DNA of 64,000 bases from Variovorax sp. UMC13 (lineage in GTDB: Bacteria > Pseudomonadota > Gammaproteobacteria > Burkholderiales > Burkholderiaceae_C): positions 62,001-126,000 of the forward strand of contig NZ_LZZW01000012.1 in assembly GCF_014170375.1 (NCBI RefSeq), in the 5' to 3' direction. Position 1 is the stretch's first letter; every line of letters begins with the position of its first letter. The position numbers and the translations under genes are program-made. The notes beneath the pieces were generated by a model. That model did no database searches, was not told where the DNA came from, and was given only the letters and a program-made list of their open reading frames with translations. Below are positions 10,594 through 19,577 of this stretch, piece by piece.

Positions 10594-11202
10594 ATGAGCG
10601 CCGTCCGCCCCCCCGAGGACACCGGCAAGTCCGAGATCCTGGACGCGCTCGCCTCGCGCCCCTCCTTCAACGGCCCGAGCTTCTCGCTGCGCAACCGGCT
10701 GCTGCGCGCGCTCTTCATCGTGGTCTGGGCCGCCACCGCCACCTGGACGCCGCGCCAGCTTGCGCCCTGGCGCAGGTTCCTGCTGCGCGCCTTCGGCGCC
10801 TCGATGGCCCCGCGCAGCGACGTGCGCGGCAGCGCCAGGGTCTGGTACCCGCCCAACCTCGTGATGCACGAGGGCGCGGTGATCGGTCCGCGGGTCAACT
10901 GCTACAACCTGGGCCCGATCACGATCGGGCGCCGGGCGCTGATCTCGCAGGACGCCCACCTGTGCAGCGGCACGCACGATTTCGACGACCCGCACTTCCA
11001 GCTGCAGGCGCGCGCCATCGTCATCGGCGCCCAGGCCTGGGTCTGCGCCGAGGCCTTCGTCGGGCCCGGCACCCAGGTCGGCGAGGGCGCGGTGGTCGGC
11101 GCCCGCTGCGTGACCTTCGGCGAACTCGCCCCCTGGACCGTCTACGCCGGCAACCCGGGCCGGCCGGTGCGCGAACGCAAGCGCTTCGAACCGCTGCCCT
11201 GA
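10594..11202 (+). CDS. WcaF-like hexapeptide-repeat acetyltransferase
   Basis: This 202-residue protein has a left-handed beta-helix pattern of imperfect hexapeptides (GAVIGPRVNCYNLGPITIG, then IVIGAQAWVCAEAFVGPG) and the C-terminal YAGNPGRPVRER typical of sugar O-acetyltransferases. A putative acceptor-binding His lies in CSGTHDF. Relatives are labelled colanic-acid acetyltransferase WcaF and acetylate polysaccharide sugars with acetyl-CoA. It follows argH by only 8 nt and is probably co-transcribed, although no functional link is obvious. The sugar-nucleotide genes 3.5 kb downstream make an envelope polysaccharide role plausible. The acceptor sugar is unknown. Confidence 0.82.
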   Translation: MSAVRPPEDTGKSEILDALASRPSFNGPSFSLRNRLLRALFIVVWAATATWTPRQLAPWRRFLLRAFGASMAPRSDVRGSARVWYPPNLVMHEGAVIGPRVNCYNLGPITIGRRALISQDAHLCSGTHDFDDPHFQLQARAIVIGAQAWVCAEAFVGPGTQVGEGAVVGARCVTFGELAPWTVYAGNPGRPVRERKRFEPLP

Positions 11203-11215
11203 ACCGGCGCCGGGC

Positions 11216-11242
11216 TGAATCCGGCGGGCCCCGCAAGCCGTA
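11216..11242 (+). promoter_or_regulatory. Candidate ECF-type promoter upstream of the sigma factor gene
   Basis: TGAATCC and CGTA are separated by 16 nt, which resembles the ATCC/CGTA pattern of some ECF promoters (TGATCC-CGTA class). It lies 37 nt before the ATG of the ECF sigma gene, where autoregulation is common. This is based on one site only, so it is a weak prediction. Confidence 0.3.
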
Positions 11243-11278
11243 CCCTTGGTATGGCCACTGCTGCCCCACAATGTCTGC

Positions 11279-11854
11279 ATGACAGATCCCAGCCCCGACA
11301 CCGAACTGATGGCGTTGATCGACCGCGTCGGCCAGCGCGACGAAGCCGCGCTGCGCCAGCTCTACGACCGGACCTCGCCCCGCCTGTTCGGGCTGGCGCT
11401 GCGCGTGGTGCGCCAGCGCGAATGGGCCGAGGACGTGCTGCAGGAAGCCTTCATGACCATCTGGCGCGTGGCCGGCGACTACCGCGGCACGCTGAGCCCG
11501 CCGCTGGCCTGGCTGGGGCTGATCGTGCGCAGCCGCGCGCTCGACCTGCTGCGCCGCCGCACCGCCGACCGCGCCCAGCTCACGCAGGAATTCGACGAGC
11601 TCATGGCCGAGACGCTGGAGTCCGGCGCGCCCAACCCCATGGACATGGCCGATGCCGGCGAGCAGGCCTGGGCGCTGCACCAGTGCCTGCAGCAGCTCGA
11701 GGGCAAGCAGCGCGAGGTGGTGAGCCTGGCCTACCTGCGCGACCTGAGCCATGGCGAGCTGGCCGAACAGCTCAAGCTGCCGCTGGGCACGGTCAAGACC
11801 TGGATTCGCCGAGGGCTGGAGAAGCTGCGCGTCTGCATGGGCCGCTTCGCGTGA
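11279..11854 (+). CDS. ECF-family RNA polymerase sigma factor
   Basis: This protein of about 191 residues has sigma region 2 (LYDRTSPRLFGLALRVV and WAEDVLQEAFMTIWR, the core-binding and -10 recognition helices). A short linker leads to sigma region 4 (REVVSLAYLRDLSHGELAEQ and PLGTVKTWIRRGLEKLR, the -35 recognition helix-turn-helix). Regions 1 and 3 are absent, as expected for ECF factors. ATG 11279 is chosen because the extra upstream codons would need a TTG start and are not domain-like. The anti-sigma gene begins 10 nt later, so the two are almost certainly co-transcribed. It resembles sigma factors paired with RskA-like anti-sigmas; the signal and regulon are unknown. Confidence 0.92.
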   Translation: MTDPSPDTELMALIDRVGQRDEAALRQLYDRTSPRLFGLALRVVRQREWAEDVLQEAFMTIWRVAGDYRGTLSPPLAWLGLIVRSRALDLLRRRTADRAQLTQEFDELMAETLESGAPNPMDMADAGEQAWALHQCLQQLEGKQREVVSLAYLRDLSHGELAEQLKLPLGTVKTWIRRGLEKLRVCMGRFA

Positions 11855-11864
11855 AGGACGCATC

Positions 11865-12620
11865 ATGAACATTTCCACCCCCGCCGAACGGCTCGAACTG
11901 CTGGCCGCGAGCTATGCACTGGGCACGCTGCGCGGCGGCGCGCGCCGCCGCTTCGAGACCCTGGCCCGCGAACAGGCGCCGGTGCGCGCCGCGGCGCTGA
12001 TCTGGCAGGGCCGGCTGGCCAGCCTGACCGAACTCGAGGCCAGCACCGTGCCCGACGCCGCGGTCTGGACCCGCGTGCGCAACCAGATCGAGGTCGAGAA
12101 GGAAGAACAGGCGCTGGCGCGCCAGCGTGCCGCGGCCGCGCCCGCCGACGCGCCGCCGCCGCGCGGCTGGCTGCGCAGCCTGGCGCTGTGGCGTGGTGCC
12201 ACCGCCGCGGGCGCGCTGGCCACCGTGCTGGCCGTGGTGGTCGGCGTGAACCTGCGCGACGAGCTGCGCAACGCCCCCAACGTGCGCTACGTGGCCGTGC
12301 TGTCCGACGACAAGGCGGCCGCCTCGATGCTCGTGACCTTCGACCCCACCAAGCGCCAGCTGACGCTGCAGCGGGTCGGCGAGTACAGCGAGGGCGAGGA
12401 CAAGTCGCTCGAGCTCTGGGCCCTGCCCCCGGGCGGCGCGCCGCGCTCGCTGGGCGTGCTCGACCGGGCGCCGGCGCTGCGGCTGGCGGTGGCGGAATCC
12501 GAGGTGCGCGAGGTGCCGGCGCTCGCGATCTCGCTCGAGCGCAAGGGTGGCGTGCCGCGCGGCCAGGGGCCGGCCGGCCCGATCGTGTTCAAGGGCGCGC
12601 TGATCGAAAAGATGCTCTGA
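11865..12620 (+). CDS. RskA-like membrane anti-sigma factor
   Basis: The 251-residue protein has an N-terminal cytoplasmic anti-sigma region (ERLELLAASYALGTLRGGARRRFE, the RskA/YlaD-type helix rather than a zinc HxxxCxxC motif). One transmembrane helix lies at about 106-124 (GATAAGALATVLAVVVGV). The periplasmic RskA C-terminal domain contains LELWALPPGG and LGVLDRA. It should hold the ECF sigma factor at the membrane until a periplasmic signal triggers release or proteolysis. ATG 11865 is in a good position 10 nt after the sigma stop codon. Confidence 0.88.
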   Translation: MNISTPAERLELLAASYALGTLRGGARRRFETLAREQAPVRAAALIWQGRLASLTELEASTVPDAAVWTRVRNQIEVEKEEQALARQRAAAAPADAPPPRGWLRSLALWRGATAAGALATVLAVVVGVNLRDELRNAPNVRYVAVLSDDKAAASMLVTFDPTKRQLTLQRVGEYSEGEDKSLELWALPPGGAPRSLGVLDRAPALRLAVAESEVREVPALAISLERKGGVPRGQGPAGPIVFKGALIEKML

Positions 12621-12702
12621 CGGGGAACCATCGCCGCGATTTTTAGTTCGCACGCCCTTGGTCTGCCAACCGCCGGCCCCCGCCGTGCGTTGTGTGGACT
12701 CC

Positions 12703-13512
12703 ATGCCGCCGATGAAATCCTCCGCCTTCGTCCTGTGCCTGGCGCTCGCTCTGGGCGCCGCGGGCGCCGCCCGGGCCCAGCTGCCCGCCGCGCCGCAGGC
12801 GCTGCCGTCCGCCTCGCCCGACTACCTGGCCGCGATGAACCGCTGGCGCGGTTCGCTCAGCGCCTTCGCGAGCGCCGACAAGGAAAAGCTGCCCGCCACC
12901 GACGGCGTGCTCTTCGTGGGCAGCTCCACCATCCGCATGTGGACCCACCTGGCGCAGGACTTCCGCCAGTCGCCGGTGGTCATCAACCGCGGTTTCGGCG
13001 GCTCGACCATGGCCGACTGCAGCCTGTTCACCCACGAGCTGGTGGTGCGCTACCGGCCGCGCCACGTGCTGGTCTACGCGGGCGACAACGACCTGGCCGA
13101 AGGCCGCACGCCGCTGCAGGTGCTCGAGAGCTTCGCCCAGTTCGCCAACACCGTGCGCGAGACGCTGCCCGAGGCCCGCATCAGCTACATCTCGATCAAG
13201 CCCAGCCCCTCGCGCGAGGCGCTGATGGCCAAGATCCGCAGCACCAACGACATCATCGCGGCCTACGTGCGCACCATGGCCAATGCCGAGTACATCGACA
13301 TCTTCACGCCGATGCTGGGCGCCGACGGACGCCCGCGCGCCGAGCTCTTCCTCGGCGACCGGCTGCACATGAACGAGACCGGCTACCGGCTCTGGCAATC
13401 GGTGATCTCGGCCCACGTGACCGCGCCCGAGACCCTGGCGGCCAGCCCCGCCCCGCGGCCGGTACAGTCCGGCCCGGGCGTGCCCAGCGGCGTCTTCGTC
13501 CCGACGCCCTGA
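12703..13512 (+). CDS. Secreted SGNH/GDSL-type hydrolase
   Basis: A product of about 269 residues with a clear signal peptide (SSAFVLCLALALGAAGAARA) and the SGNH blocks: VLFVGSSTIRMW (nucleophile Ser), GFGGSTMADC (Gly block), VYAGDNDLAEG (Asn block) and LHMNETGY (Asp-x-x-His block, DRLHMN). These enzymes remove acyl or acetyl groups from lipids or sugars. Two ATG codons, 12703 and 12712, are both possible; the second gives the most standard signal peptide. It lies between the sigma/anti-sigma pair and the surface-sugar genes, so deacetylation of an envelope sugar is a reasonable but unproven guess. Confidence 0.85.
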   Translation: MPPMKSSAFVLCLALALGAAGAARAQLPAAPQALPSASPDYLAAMNRWRGSLSAFASADKEKLPATDGVLFVGSSTIRMWTHLAQDFRQSPVVINRGFGGSTMADCSLFTHELVVRYRPRHVLVYAGDNDLAEGRTPLQVLESFAQFANTVRETLPEARISYISIKPSPSREALMAKIRSTNDIIAAYVRTMANAEYIDIFTPMLGADGRPRAELFLGDRLHMNETGYRLWQSVISAHVTAPETLAASPAPRPVQSGPGVPSGVFVPTP

Positions 13513-13760
13513 CGGGCATCGGCGCGGCCCGAGCAAGCAGCCGCCCATGACGACGCAGGCCCGAGCGCCCTCCCCGCCCAGGCCCAGTTCACATTCGTTG
13601 AACGTTCCGGTATTTCTTGACACATTTGCGGGGCACGCAGGGCTCCAGCGGCGCAATGCGCCTCAAAATGTAAGAAATTGGTGCTAAAGTTTAAATTCCT
13701 TTTCAGGCCGTGCACTGGCCTTTGCAAGGGCGAAAACCCGCACTGCACACCTTGAAAGCC
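13513..13760. other. Intergenic leader before the surface-sugar cluster
   Basis: This 248-bp stretch has no credible gene. Its right part (about 13,600-13,705) is noticeably AT-richer than its surroundings and holds a TTGACA at 13617-13622, a GAACGTTC palindrome near 13,600 and TTTAAATTCC near 13,690. No well-spaced -35/-10 pair could be fixed, but a promoter for the downstream glycosyltransferase cluster probably lies here. Confidence 0.4.
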
Positions 13761-14603
13761 ATGGAACATTCCCGCTGCATCGTCGTCATCCTCACCTTCA
13801 ACTCCGCCGCGATCGTCCGCGAGACGGTGGGCGAGGCGCTGAAGGTCAGCCCCCATGTCTACGCGGTGGATTCCTTCTCCAGCGACGGCACGCCGCAGAT
13901 CCTCGAGGAACTGGGCTGCACGGTGGTCCAGCGCGCCTTCTCCAACTACAGCGACCAGCGCAACTGGGCCATCGCCCAGGTCGAGCCGCACTGCGACTGG
14001 CAGCTGCACCTGGACGCCGACGAGGTGCTCGACGCCCAGGCGGTGCGCGAGATCGGCGCCCTGCTGGCCGGCACGCCGGCGCATGACGCCTACCTGCTGC
14101 GCCGGCGCGACTACTTCATGGGCAAGATGCTGCGCTTCAGCGGCGTCAACCCCTGGCATCTGCGGCTGTTCCGCTCGGGCCGCGGCCGCTGCGAAGCGCG
14201 GCTGTACGACCAGCATTTCATCAGCCCGTCCACGCCCGCGCGGCTTGCGGGCTTCATGCACGACAAGAACTCCGCCAGGCTGACCGACTGGATCGCCAGC
14301 CACAACCGCTGGAGCGACGCCGAGGCCAAGGAGAAGCTGGCCCCCCAGGGCGCCGCCGACGGCGTGCTGCAGCCGCGCCTCCTGGGCGACCCGCGGGAGC
14401 GCACGCGCTTCATCAAGGAGCTCTACTACAAGCTGCCGAGCGGCCTGCGGGTGTCGAGCTACTTCCTCTACCGCTACGTCTTCCGCCTGGGCTTCCTGGA
14501 CGGCGTGACGGGCTTCTACTTCGCCTTCTTCCAGGCCCTGTGGTTCCGCATGCTGGTCGACGCGAAGATGTACGAGCAGCGCGCCCAGCAGCGCGCCCCC
14601 TGA
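13761..14603 (+). CDS. Family 2 glycosyltransferase
   Basis: This 280-residue GT-A fold enzyme opens with [18 protein letters not shown], followed by [18 protein letters not shown] (nucleotide-binding Asp) and [11 protein letters not shown] (the DxD-type metal site, near residue 83). It resembles WaaE/KdtX-like transferases that add sugars to lipopolysaccharide or related glycans. The C-terminus carries one or two hydrophobic stretches ([15 protein letters not shown]), suggesting membrane association. ATG 13761 begins MEHSRC and lacks the non-conserved extension that a GTG 51 nt upstream would give. It leads a same-strand set with the UDP-xylose genes that begin 26 nt downstream, so its donor could be one of those nucleotide sugars. 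Confidence 0.85.
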   Translation: MEHSRCIVVILTFNSAAIVRETVGEALKVSPHVYAVDSFSSDGTPQILEELGCTVVQRAFSNYSDQRNWAIAQVEPHCDWQLHLDADEVLDAQAVREIGALLAGTPAHDAYLLRRRDYFMGKMLRFSGVNPWHLRLFRSGRGRCEARLYDQHFISPSTPARLAGFMHDKNSARLTDWIASHNRWSDAEAKEKLAPQGAADGVLQPRLLGDPRERTRFIKELYYKLPSGLRVSSYFLYRYVFRLGFLDGVTGFYFAFFQALWFRMLVDAKMYEQRAQQRAP

Positions 14604-14629
14604 TCCTTTTTATCTGTTCTTACGGAGTG

Positions 14630-15610
<981 letters not shown>

Positions 15611-15623
15611 AGGACCCGAACAA

Positions 15624-16991
15624 ATGAAAATCTCGATCATCGGCACCGGCTACGTCGGCCTCGTCACCGGCGCCTGCCTGGCGGACATCGGCAACAACGT
15701 CTTCTGCCTGGACGTGGACCCGCGCAAGATCGCCATCCTGAAGGAAGGCGGCATCCCGATCTACGAACCCGGGCTGGCCGACGTGGTCCAGTCCAACGTG
15801 GAGGCCGGCCGGCTGGAGTTCTCGACCGACATCGAGGCCTCGGTGGCGCACGGCGAAGTGCAGTTCATCGCGGTCGGCACGCCGCCCGACGAGGACGGCA
15901 GCGCCGACCTGCAGTACGTGCTGGCCGCGGCCCGCAACATCGGCCGCTACATGGAGAGCTTCAAGGTGGTGGTCGACAAGTCGACCGTGCCGGTGGGCAC
16001 CGCCGACAAGGTGAGCGCGGTGATCCGAGAGGAGCTCGAAAAGCGCGGCCGCACCGACCTCGGCTTCTCGGTGGTGAGCAACCCCGAGTTCCTCAAGGAA
16101 GGCGCGGCGGTCGACGACTTCATGCGCCCCGACCGCATCGTGATCGGCGTGGCCGACGACGACAACGGCCGCGAGGCCCTGGCCGCGATGCGCAAGCTCT
16201 ATGCGCCCTTCAACCGCAACCACGAGCGCACCCGCGTGATGGACGTGCGTTCGGCCGAGTTCGCCAAGTACGCGGCCAACGCCATGCTGGCCACGCGCAT
16301 CAGCTTCATGAACGAGCTGGCCAACCTGGCCGACCGCGTGGGCGCCGACATCGAGTCGGTGCGCCAGGGCATCGGCTCCGACCCGCGCATCGGCTACAGC
16401 TTCCTCTACGCCGGCACCGGCTACGGCGGCAGCTGCTTCCCCAAGGACATCCAGGCGCTGACCCGCATCGCGCGCGACAACGGCCAGACGCTGCGCGTGC
16501 TGGAGTCGGTCGAGGCGGTGAACGACGAGCAGAAGACGGTGCTGACCGACAAGGTCTTCGCGCGCTTCGGCGCCGACCTGAGCGGCCGCAGCTTCGCGCT
16601 GTGGGGCCTGGCCTTCAAGCCCAACACCGACGACATGCGCGAAGCGCCGAGCCGGGTGGTGATCGGTGCGCTGCTGCGCGCCGGTGCGCGCATCGTGGCG
16701 CACGACCCGATCGCCGTGACCGAGACCCGCCGCGTGCTCGCGCTCGACTTCGCCGACGCGCCCGTGCTGCTCGACCAGATCAGCTACGCCAAGGACCCGA
16801 TGACGGCGCTCGAGGGTGCCGACGCGCTGATCATCGTGACCGAGTGGAAGGCCTACCACAGCCCCAACATCGAGCGGCTCAAGTCGACCATGAAGTCGCC
16901 GATCGTGTTCGACGGCCGCAACCTCTACGAGCCGGCGGTCATGAAGGCCGGCGGCGTGACCTACCACGGCATCGGCCGCAACAGCGTCTGA
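15624..16991 (+). CDS. ugd: UDP-glucose 6-dehydrogenase
   Basis: The 455-residue enzyme oxidises UDP-glucose twice with NAD+ to give UDP-glucuronate. The N-terminal Rossmann fold begins [19 protein letters not shown]. The catalytic cysteine is in [12 protein letters not shown] (Cys271). The C-terminal UDP-binding domain includes [18 protein letters not shown]. Length is normal. It lies 13 nt after the decarboxylase, so the two enzymes together turn UDP-glucose (from GalU, also in this window) into UDP-xylose. The gene converges on the OpgC-like gene with a hairpin between the stop codons. Confidence 0.95.
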   Translation: MKISIIGTGYVGLVTGACLADIGNNVFCLDVDPRKIAILKEGGIPIYEPGLADVVQSNVEAGRLEFSTDIEASVAHGEVQFIAVGTPPDEDGSADLQYVLAAARNIGRYMESFKVVVDKSTVPVGTADKVSAVIREELEKRGRTDLGFSVVSNPEFLKEGAAVDDFMRPDRIVIGVADDDNGREALAAMRKLYAPFNRNHERTRVMDVRSAEFAKYAANAMLATRISFMNELANLADRVGADIESVRQGIGSDPRIGYSFLYAGTGYGGSCFPKDIQALTRIARDNGQTLRVLESVEAVNDEQKTVLTDKVFARFGADLSGRSFALWGLAFKPNTDDMREAPSRVVIGALLRAGARIVAHDPIAVTETRRVLALDFADAPVLLDQISYAKDPMTALEGADALIIVTEWKAYHSPNIERLKSTMKSPIVFDGRNLYEPAVMKAGGVTYHGIGRNSV

Positions 16992-16998
16992 GGACCGG

Positions 16999-17018
16999 GC
17001 CGCGGCTCAGTCCGCGGC
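16999..17018. terminator. GC hairpin between convergent ugd and OpgC-like genes
   Basis: GCCGCGG and CCGCGGC form a 7-bp perfect stem around a 6-nt loop, overlapping the stop codon of the minus-strand gene. There is no T-tract, so intrinsic termination is uncertain. It may only slow or stabilise the converging transcripts. Confidence 0.3.
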
Positions 17019-18188
17019 GCGCAGCCGCAGCCGCGCCGCCTTGCGCACATCGAGCCACAGCGTGACCCGCGCCACCGCGTAGAGCCCGGCGAACACCACG
17101 CCCAGCAGCAGCGCATCACCCCAGGCCGGCCGCACCAGCTGGTTGCTGCCGTAGAAGGCCAGCACCAGCAGCACCGCCACCAGGTGGGCGCAGAACACCG
17201 GCAGCGAGGCCGAGCCCATCGCCTCCAGCGCATGGAGCCGCGGCAGCCTGCGCGCCAGCGCGGGCCCGAAGCCGATCGCCAGCACGCCCAGCGCCACCAG
17301 GTTCAGGATGCGCAGCGGGCCGAGCTGCCACTTGTCGAACAGCAGGTTGAGCTGCTCGTCGGCTCCGAAGGGCGCCTGGCCGTTGAGGCCGTGATGGCGC
17401 CAGTACAGCCCGTACAGCGCCACGGCGGTGGCCGCCAGCAGCAGCCACGGCGGCAGGCGCATCGGCCGCGCGCCCGGCGCGCTGCGGCTGGCGCCCAGCC
17501 ACAGGCCCATGAACCACAGGAACTGCCAGGCATAGGCATTGAAGGCGCCCATCTCGTGGAAGGGCACCGACAGGCCGGTCCAGCGCACCACCCCCACGTA
17601 GATCCATTCGCTCAGGCCGAACTGCGCCAGCGCCCAGACGGTGGTGCTGGCCAGCACCACGCCCAGCCAGCCGTGGCGCATCGCGAGGGCCAGCACCCAG
17701 GGGCTGAGCAGCATGAAGAAGATGTACATCGGCAGGATGTCCAGCAGCGGCGGCTCGTAGACCAGCAGCAGGCCGAACAGGAAGCCCTCGCGCGGCTGCT
17801 CCAGGTAGAAGGACATCAGGTCCTTCACGGCCGGCTGGTCGATGCGCAGGCCGACGGCCGCGATGATGGTGAACAGGAACAGCAGCGTGGCCGCCTGCGC
17901 CAGGTAGATGCGCAGCGCGCGGCGCCAGAAGGCGCGGCGCATCGCGTCGACCCCCTCGCGGTAGCCGGCGCGGCTGTAGACCAGGCCGGCCATGAAGGCC
18001 GACAGCAGCACGAAGCCCTCGGCCGCCGACACGAAGCCGAAGGGCTGGCCCAGCGGATCGGTCAGGCGCGAAGGCAGGTGCGTGAGCGTCATCAGCACCA
18101 GCATCAGCCCACGCAGCGCATCCACCTCCCAGTAGCGTGGCGAGGCCGGGCGCACCGACGGCGCGCCCTGGGCGTGGATCGGCACCAT
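17007..18188 (-). CDS. OpgC-like membrane acyltransferase
   Basis: A protein of about 393 residues with roughly ten transmembrane helices. It begins RYWEVDALRGLMLVLMTLTHLPS, the conserved opening of the OpgC family and of acyltransferase-3-like proteins (Asp/Arg after the first charged segment, then a His). OpgC proteins succinylate osmoregulated periplasmic glucans. ATG 18188 is chosen because it gives the expected N-terminus and does not overlap the upstream glycosyltransferase gene, which ends at 18199. The two minus-strand genes are likely one operon. The cyclic glucan synthase at the left edge of the window would supply a matching substrate, though the genes are 14 kb apart. Confidence 0.82.
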   Translation of the reverse strand: MVPIHAQGAPSVRPASPRYWEVDALRGLMLVLMTLTHLPSRLTDPLGQPFGFVSAAEGFVLLSAFMAGLVYSRAGYREGVDAMRRAFWRRALRIYLAQAATLLFLFTIIAAVGLRIDQPAVKDLMSFYLEQPREGFLFGLLLVYEPPLLDILPMYIFFMLLSPWVLALAMRHGWLGVVLASTTVWALAQFGLSEWIYVGVVRWTGLSVPFHEMGAFNAYAWQFLWFMGLWLGASRSAPGARPMRLPPWLLLAATAVALYGLYWRHHGLNGQAPFGADEQLNLLFDKWQLGPLRILNLVALGVLAIGFGPALARRLPRLHALEAMGSASLPVFCAHLVAVLLVLAFYGSNQLVRPAWGDALLLGVVFAGLYAVARVTLWLDVRKAARLRLRAAD

Positions 18189-18198
18189 GCGCTCGGAC

Positions 18199-19443
18199 TC
18201 AGACGGTCGCGCGGATCGCGTCGACGATGGCTTCGCCGTAGCGCTGCCATGAATACTCGGCCGCATGCCGCGCCGCGCGGGCCTTCATCGCCACCAGCTC
18301 GGGCCGGTGCTGGTTGAGCCAGGCCAGCCTGTCTGCGATGGCCTCGGGCGAACGGATCGGCACCAGGAAACCCGTTTCACCCTCGACCACCAGGTCGGCG
18401 CCGCCGGTGTTGGGCGTGATCACCACCGGCAGGCCCTGGCTCATGGCTTCCTGCATCACCAGCGCGCGGCCCTCGACGATCGAGGGCAGGCAGAACACGT
18501 CACAGCTGCGCATCAGCGCCAGCACCTCGGCATGCGGGCGGCCCTTCTCGTGGATGAAGCCCGGGCATTCGCGCTGGTAGAAGTCGAGCTCGGCCAGCGG
18601 CGCGCCCATCACCCGCAATTCGATGTTCTCGCCGCCCAGCAGGCGCATCGCCTGCATCAGGTCGGCCAGGCCCTTGCGCTGGCCCATCGAGCCCGCGAAC
18701 AGCACGCGCATCGGCCGCGCCGGGTCGAGCGCGGCCTCGGACCAGCCGCCGGTCCAGACCGGGGGCGAACCGAAGGGCGACATCACGCAGGCCTTCTGCG
18801 CCGCCGAGGCCGGCAGCGAATCGCGCACGAAGTGGCTGGCCACCACGACCAGGTCGGCCAGCGCCAGCTCCTCGGTCTTGCGGTCGAGCTTGGCCTGCGA
18901 GTCGAGCAGGCCGCCGCCCAGGGTGGGCGCCCAGGCGGGCAGGCGCTCGCCCTCCTCCTGCATCAGGCGCCGGCCCAGTTCCCAGTAGGCGATGGGCAGG
19001 TCGTAGATGCGTTTCAGGCCCAGCGTGCGGGCCGAGCGGAAGGTAGCGAGCGCGCCGTCCTCGTAGGCGTACACGCCCTTCAGGCCTTCGCGCGACTGCA
19101 GCCGGGGCAAGGTGCCCGCGACGAAACGGTCGAAGTCACGGATCACCGCGTCGACCGAGGCGAAGCCCTCTTCGTGCCGCAGCGGACCGCGCCAGCCCAG
19201 CGCACCGCAGGCCACGCGCGCGATCTCGCGTCCCGGGTGCTGCAGCAGCTTGTCGCGCGGCACGTCGAAGCGCCGGCGCATCCATTCGTTGCGCAGGCGC
19301 CCGGGCATCAGCTTCAGGGCGAGGCTCTGGTCGTCGGCGGCGACGGTGGTGGCGAAGCGGCCCAGCATTCCGGCCGCCTGCAAGGCGTCGAGCATGGCGC
19401 GCACATTCTGGTTGCCCGCGGGATGGCTCAACAGCAGTGTCAT
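18199..19443 (-). CDS. Family 4 glycosyltransferase
   Basis: This 414-residue GT-B enzyme carries the retaining GT4 donor-binding half: RVLFAGSMGQRKGLADLMQAM (GxxxxRKG, phosphate contacts) and FCLPSIVEGRALVMQEAMS (E-x7-E signature with the family Glu pair), then GLPVVITPNTGGADLV. The N-terminal acceptor half has no strong motifs. It is cytoplasmic or peripheral, using an activated sugar as donor, and probably takes part in envelope polysaccharide assembly with the neighbouring sugar genes. The start ATG 19443 is preceded by a 134-nt gap shared divergently with the macroglobulin gene. Confidence 0.88.
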   Translation of the reverse strand: MTLLLSHPAGNQNVRAMLDALQAAGMLGRFATTVAADDQSLALKLMPGRLRNEWMRRRFDVPRDKLLQHPGREIARVACGALGWRGPLRHEEGFASVDAVIRDFDRFVAGTLPRLQSREGLKGVYAYEDGALATFRSARTLGLKRIYDLPIAYWELGRRLMQEEGERLPAWAPTLGGGLLDSQAKLDRKTEELALADLVVVASHFVRDSLPASAAQKACVMSPFGSPPVWTGGWSEAALDPARPMRVLFAGSMGQRKGLADLMQAMRLLGGENIELRVMGAPLAELDFYQRECPGFIHEKGRPHAEVLALMRSCDVFCLPSIVEGRALVMQEAMSQGLPVVITPNTGGADLVVEGETGFLVPIRSPEAIADRLAWLNQHRPELVAMKARAARHAAEYSWQRYGEAIVDAIRATV

Positions 19444-19577
19444 GGCGGCCGATCATAGTGGAGCGATTGTTTCCAGAGGGGGCGAAACCGGGTGTTTGGC
19501 ACGATCCGGTGAGGCCTTTTGCCTTCTAGGCGCCCCTTCGAGTTGCGCTACGCTGCAAACCCGAAGGAGAACGTCCC

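Noticed and set aside
12628-12658. GGAACC-N16-GTTCG resembling an RpoE-type ECF promoter before the SGNH gene
   Set aside because: The -10 part does not fit and it differs from the element before the sigma gene.
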